A stretch of 64,000 nucleotides of DNA from Diospyros lotus (Eukaryota; Streptophyta; Magnoliopsida; Ericales; Ebenaceae). The translations under genes and the position numbers were made by a program. The stretch lies in NCBI RefSeq assembly GCF_014633365.1, contig NC_068350.1:563001-627000 (forward strand), in the 5' to 3' direction. The notes below the pieces were generated by a model. The model was not told the DNA's origin, did not search any database, and saw only the letters and a program-made list of their open reading frames with translations. Of this stretch, positions 63,401-64,000 are shown in pieces. The stretch's first letter is position 1. Every line of letters starts with the position of its first letter.

Positions 63401-63970
63401 TCAAATTTTCTTTTTCCCTCTATAAGAAGGTCATCCCCAATGAATGACTCTCCCTGCTTTGCGAGGGTGGGGGTATTTGTACATAGCCTTCCCTTCGTTT
63501 TTTTTTTTTTTTTTTTTGCAAAATAGGCTGTTTTCACAATACCAGTGCTATCAAGCCTCACCCTCTCCTTTCCCTCTATACAAAGAAACAGGGTAAAAAA
63601 ACAAGGAAAAAATTAGAGGGAAGTGCAAGTAATTTACCTACAATTCAAGGGGCAAAAAGGACAAGTACTTTACCTGCAGTGAATACCCAGAGAAGGCTCC
63701 AGGAAATTGCTCAGCCATAATTTCCATAGCAGCAAGAAATGCTACAACCTAATCAAGACCAGCCAGAGTGTATGATAGTAAGGAAGACAAAGTTCAAACA
63801 AAACCAGAACCACTACAAGGGTATTAATTTCATAACCTGTTTTCCCATTTGAGGCGAGATCACAGCATAAACTTTTGTGTCTTCAACAGTCTTATAAAGT
63901 CGTGCCCTATCTCCACCAGTGGTTCCCATTACAAAAGGCACCCCAACTTTGCAGTACAACTCTGCGTTAT
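41001..63970 (-). CDS. DAPB: 4-hydroxy-tetrahydrodipicolinate reductase (DapB), 3' part
   Basis: Plastid enzyme of lysine synthesis that reduces hydroxy-tetrahydrodipicolinate with NAD(P)H. Visible exons in gene order: 63837-63970, 63674-63748, 45431-45532, 41433-41542, 41220-41307, 41001-41069 (stop TGA at 41001-41003). All have AG acceptors and GT donors and consistent phase, giving about 193 C-terminal codons. The first exon carries [20 protein letters not shown] and [12 protein letters not shown]. Next come [20 protein letters not shown] and [17 protein letters not shown], the plant form of the catalytic ESH...K...SGTA motif. Then follow [40 protein letters not shown] and the end [16 protein letters not shown]. 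The dinucleotide-binding N-terminus and transit peptide lie right of the window. Introns of 3.9 and 18.1 kb are filled with transposons, and the copia element lies only 66 bp from the acceptor of exon 45431-45532. Confidence 0.95.
43723..44346. repeat. 312-bp direct tandem duplication in a DapB intron
   Basis: Two adjacent copies (about 43723-44034 and 44035-44346) share long identical runs, such as the stretch from CCTCAATGGTAGGA through CTTGCAGGTGGGCTG. They differ at a few per cent of positions. No coding content or transposon ends were recognised. Confidence 0.85.
45129..45314 (-). pseudogene. LINE (L1-type) reverse transcriptase fragment
   Basis: Minus-strand reading [17 protein letters not shown] matches the L1 palm motif usually written ISHLLFADDTLIFC. 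Preceding residues ([12 protein letters not shown]) align with the helix before it. Only about 60 codons remain, and it sits in the DapB intron in the same orientation as the gene. A C run followed by an A run (45383-45417) lies just to the right. Confidence 0.7.
45598..45828 (-). repeat. Copia element-3' LTR
   Basis: The 231-bp LTR next to the polypurine tract in element orientation. Its left edge is 66 bp from the DapB splice acceptor at 45532/45533, in the same transcriptional orientation as DapB. Confidence 0.92.
45804..49250 (-). pseudogene. Copia pol region: protease, integrase, RT, RNase H
   Basis: In element order: protease with [12 protein letters not shown] near 49170; the GAG-pre-integrase block in 48432-49007; an integrase with conserved LQTDNGGEF and [12 protein letters not shown] segments (about 48130-48500), continuing to 47678; a reverse transcriptase in 47015-47560 and 46316-47014 with [12 protein letters not shown] and the active-site motif YVDD; and RNase H in 45804-46340 ([14 protein letters not shown] and [17 protein letters not shown]). 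In-frame stops occur in the protease, integrase and RT regions (for example at 47014), and a frame change occurs near 48490, so the polyprotein cannot be made. Confidence 0.9.
49420..50335 (-). pseudogene. Copia gag region
   Basis: The gag start is best placed at [13 protein letters not shown] (ATG at 50333-50335), although the frame opens slightly upstream. It contains the copia gag core ([20 protein letters not shown] and [19 protein letters not shown]) and runs open to a TGA near 49526. Beyond that stop the same frame continues into a CCHC zinc knuckle, [15 protein letters not shown]. The stop therefore separates capsid from the nucleic-acid-binding knuckle; its position in an Arg codon context is consistent with CpG deamination. 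Confidence 0.85.
50364..50602 (-). repeat. Copia element-5' LTR
   Basis: The 239-bp LTR next to the methionine tRNA primer site. It carries an 8-bp CTAACTGC-type duplication that is absent from the other copy. Confidence 0.92.
50744..50797 (+). mobile_element. SINE or RTE-LINE 3' tail remnant
   Basis: The sequence CCAACCCCACGTGGTGGGAT followed by AAAGGCTTGGTATGTTGTTGTTGT resembles the 3' ends of plant Au-like SINEs and their partner RTE LINEs, which end in TTG repeats. The 5' body, including any A and B boxes, was not seen. Confidence 0.5.
51330..52180 (+). pseudogene. LINE (L1-type) ORF2 C-terminal remnant
   Basis: Plus-strand readings in shifting frames match the region after the L1 reverse transcriptase palm: [17 protein letters not shown], then [46 protein letters not shown] and, further on, [10 protein letters not shown]. 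Multiple stops and frame changes mark it as dead. It is antisense to DapB. Its 5' limit may extend left toward the SINE-like tail, where I recognised nothing. Confidence 0.72.
52811..52962 (-). pseudogene. Nuclear plastid DNA-like fragment of atpB
   Basis: The minus strand reads [20 protein letters not shown] preceded by KIELFGG, i.e. the P-loop region of the ATP synthase beta subunit. Nucleotide runs such as GGAGTGGGTAAAACA and ATTGCCAAAGCTCATG resemble the plastid gene rather than a GC-richer nuclear copy (from memory). Only about 150 bp remain, with substitutions and a degraded left portion, so this is an old fragment in the DapB intron. A mitochondrial-type nuclear beta-subunit gene is the alternative source. 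Confidence 0.6.
53287..53560 (+). mobile_element. Probable small solo LTR
   Basis: A 274-bp block starting TGTCATATTG and ending GGTCTTGACA, so its ends are TGTCA and TGACA inverted repeats, as in the two LTR families to its right. It has a promoter-like GTATAAAAAG near 53398 followed by a pyrimidine-rich tract (CTCTCTCC). Flanks are GGTATA and GATATA, a 5-of-6 match but not a clean 5-bp duplication. No partner copy was found nearby. Confidence 0.45.
54343..54736 (+). repeat. 5' LTR of the Ty3-type element
   Basis: 394 bp. It includes GGGCCCGCCCTGGCAGGAGA, a pyrimidine-rich CTTCTCTC block and a TTTTATACTC TATA-like motif near 54654. It lacks an AAGGGTGTGGTAG segment that the right copy has near 62996, so the two LTRs differ by indels as well as substitutions. 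Confidence 0.88.
55276..58826 (-). mobile_element. Non-autonomous LTR element with unrecognised ORF, nested in the Ty3 gag
   Basis: A 3551-bp minus-oriented element with 380-bp LTRs (55276-55655 and 58447-58826), both starting TGTCATGAACCTAGGG and ending GGGTCATGACA. It has a perfect 5-bp duplication TATAC (55271-55275 and 58827-58831). On the minus strand TGGTATCAGAGCC sits beside the right LTR (primer site) and AGAGGGGGGAAT beside the left LTR (purine tract). The LTRs differ at about 19 of 380 positions, nearly all transitions. The 2.8-kb interior has a long non-coding leader, then one interrupted frame with no gag, protease, RT or integrase motif that I recognise. Confidence 0.92.
55713..57002 (-). 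pseudogene. Unidentified 430-codon frame of the non-autonomous LTR element
   Basis: One continuous reading frame from an ATG at 57000-57002 to a stop at 55713, broken by three in-frame stops (TAG soon after the start, TAG at 56496-56498, TGA near 56471). The N-terminal part repeats a short motif: AAFSVA, AAFSVG, ASFSMG and AVFSIG, roughly every 18-24 residues. A basic, helix-prone middle follows ([20 protein letters not shown] and [20 protein letters not shown]). Then comes an acidic stretch and a strongly basic C-terminus ([20 protein letters not shown]) resembling a nucleic-acid-binding tail. I recognise no known retroelement or host domain. A gag-like role is possible inference from position between primer site and purine tract. 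Confidence 0.6.
59550..62940 (+). pseudogene. pol of the Ty3-type element
   Basis: The aspartic protease frame 59550-60092 has [16 protein letters not shown] begins near 60190 ([20 protein letters not shown]) with [20 protein letters not shown]; the catalytic segment reads [11 protein letters not shown], with Tyr where the first Asp of the usual pair is expected. RNase H ([20 protein letters not shown]) lies in 61002-61418. Integrase spans about 61485-62600 with a CDTCKRCK zinc pair and [14 protein letters not shown]; the segment [13 protein letters not shown] has Lys where the catalytic Glu usually stands. A chromodomain-like tail ([14 protein letters not shown]) lies at 62765-62940 across a frame change. 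Many stops are present. Confidence 0.88.
62965..63351 (+). repeat. 3' LTR of the Ty3-type element
   Basis: A 387-bp partner of 54343-54736, directly preceded by the polypurine tract. Its right edge is 322 bp from DapB exon 63674-63748. Confidence 0.88.
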
Positions 63971-64000
63971 CTGTAGAATGCATGACAATAATGGTGGTAT

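Overview
The window is nuclear DNA of a flowering plant, most likely a eudicot. The evidence is GT-AG introns of up to 18 kb, chloroplast-type nuclear genes, dense microsatellites and nested LTR retrotransposons. Species cannot be named from the sequence. I assembled gene models by splicing open frames across GT-AG junctions and recognising conserved protein families. Transposon boundaries were placed from matching termini, primer-binding sites (PBS), polypurine tracts (PPT) and target-site duplications (TSD).

Five host genes are visible. (1) The 3' half of a La-related protein 6 gene, + strand, 47-3174. (2) A complete ITPK4-type inositol tris/tetrakisphosphate kinase, + strand, 4638-30598, 13 coding exons, 520 aa. 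(3) A small intronless gene for a 108-aa plant protein of unknown function, + strand, 32996-33322. (4) A complete MRL7/MRL7L-type chloroplast thioredoxin-fold protein, - strand, 35118-39873, 4 exons, 333 aa. (5) The 3' part of a dihydrodipicolinate reductase (DapB) gene, - strand, 41001-63970, whose 5' end lies beyond the window. These are ordinary dispersed housekeeping and metabolic genes (RNA binding, inositol phosphates, plastid gene expression, lysine synthesis), not a cluster.

Most of the remaining sequence is intronic mobile DNA. LARP6 intron: a TRIM element (2148-2481). ITPK4 intron 2 (9 kb): an old minus-oriented Ty3-type element (6495-13926) that keeps only gag. It is itself invaded by a hAT-like element carrying a captured flavin-monooxygenase fragment (6755-7519) and by a solo LTR (8824-10314), and it abuts a second TRIM (13935-14236). 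MRL7L intron 1: a probable solo LTR (36559-38257). DapB large intron (45533-63673, 18.1 kb): a copia element (45598-50602) 66 bp from a splice acceptor, LINE L1 debris, a plastid atpB-like insert, a probable solo LTR, and a Ty3-type element (54343-63351). That last element is split by a 3.55-kb non-autonomous LTR element (55276-58826) whose open frame I cannot assign to a family.

The most unusual items are the non-autonomous LTR element with an unrecognised 430-codon frame and repeated FSxG motifs, the flavin-monooxygenase exon captured by a hAT-like transposon nested in a retrotransposon LTR, and hairpin-forming tandem repeats inside the solo LTR and the host Ty3-type element. No complete functional transposon, tRNA, rRNA or CRISPR array was seen.
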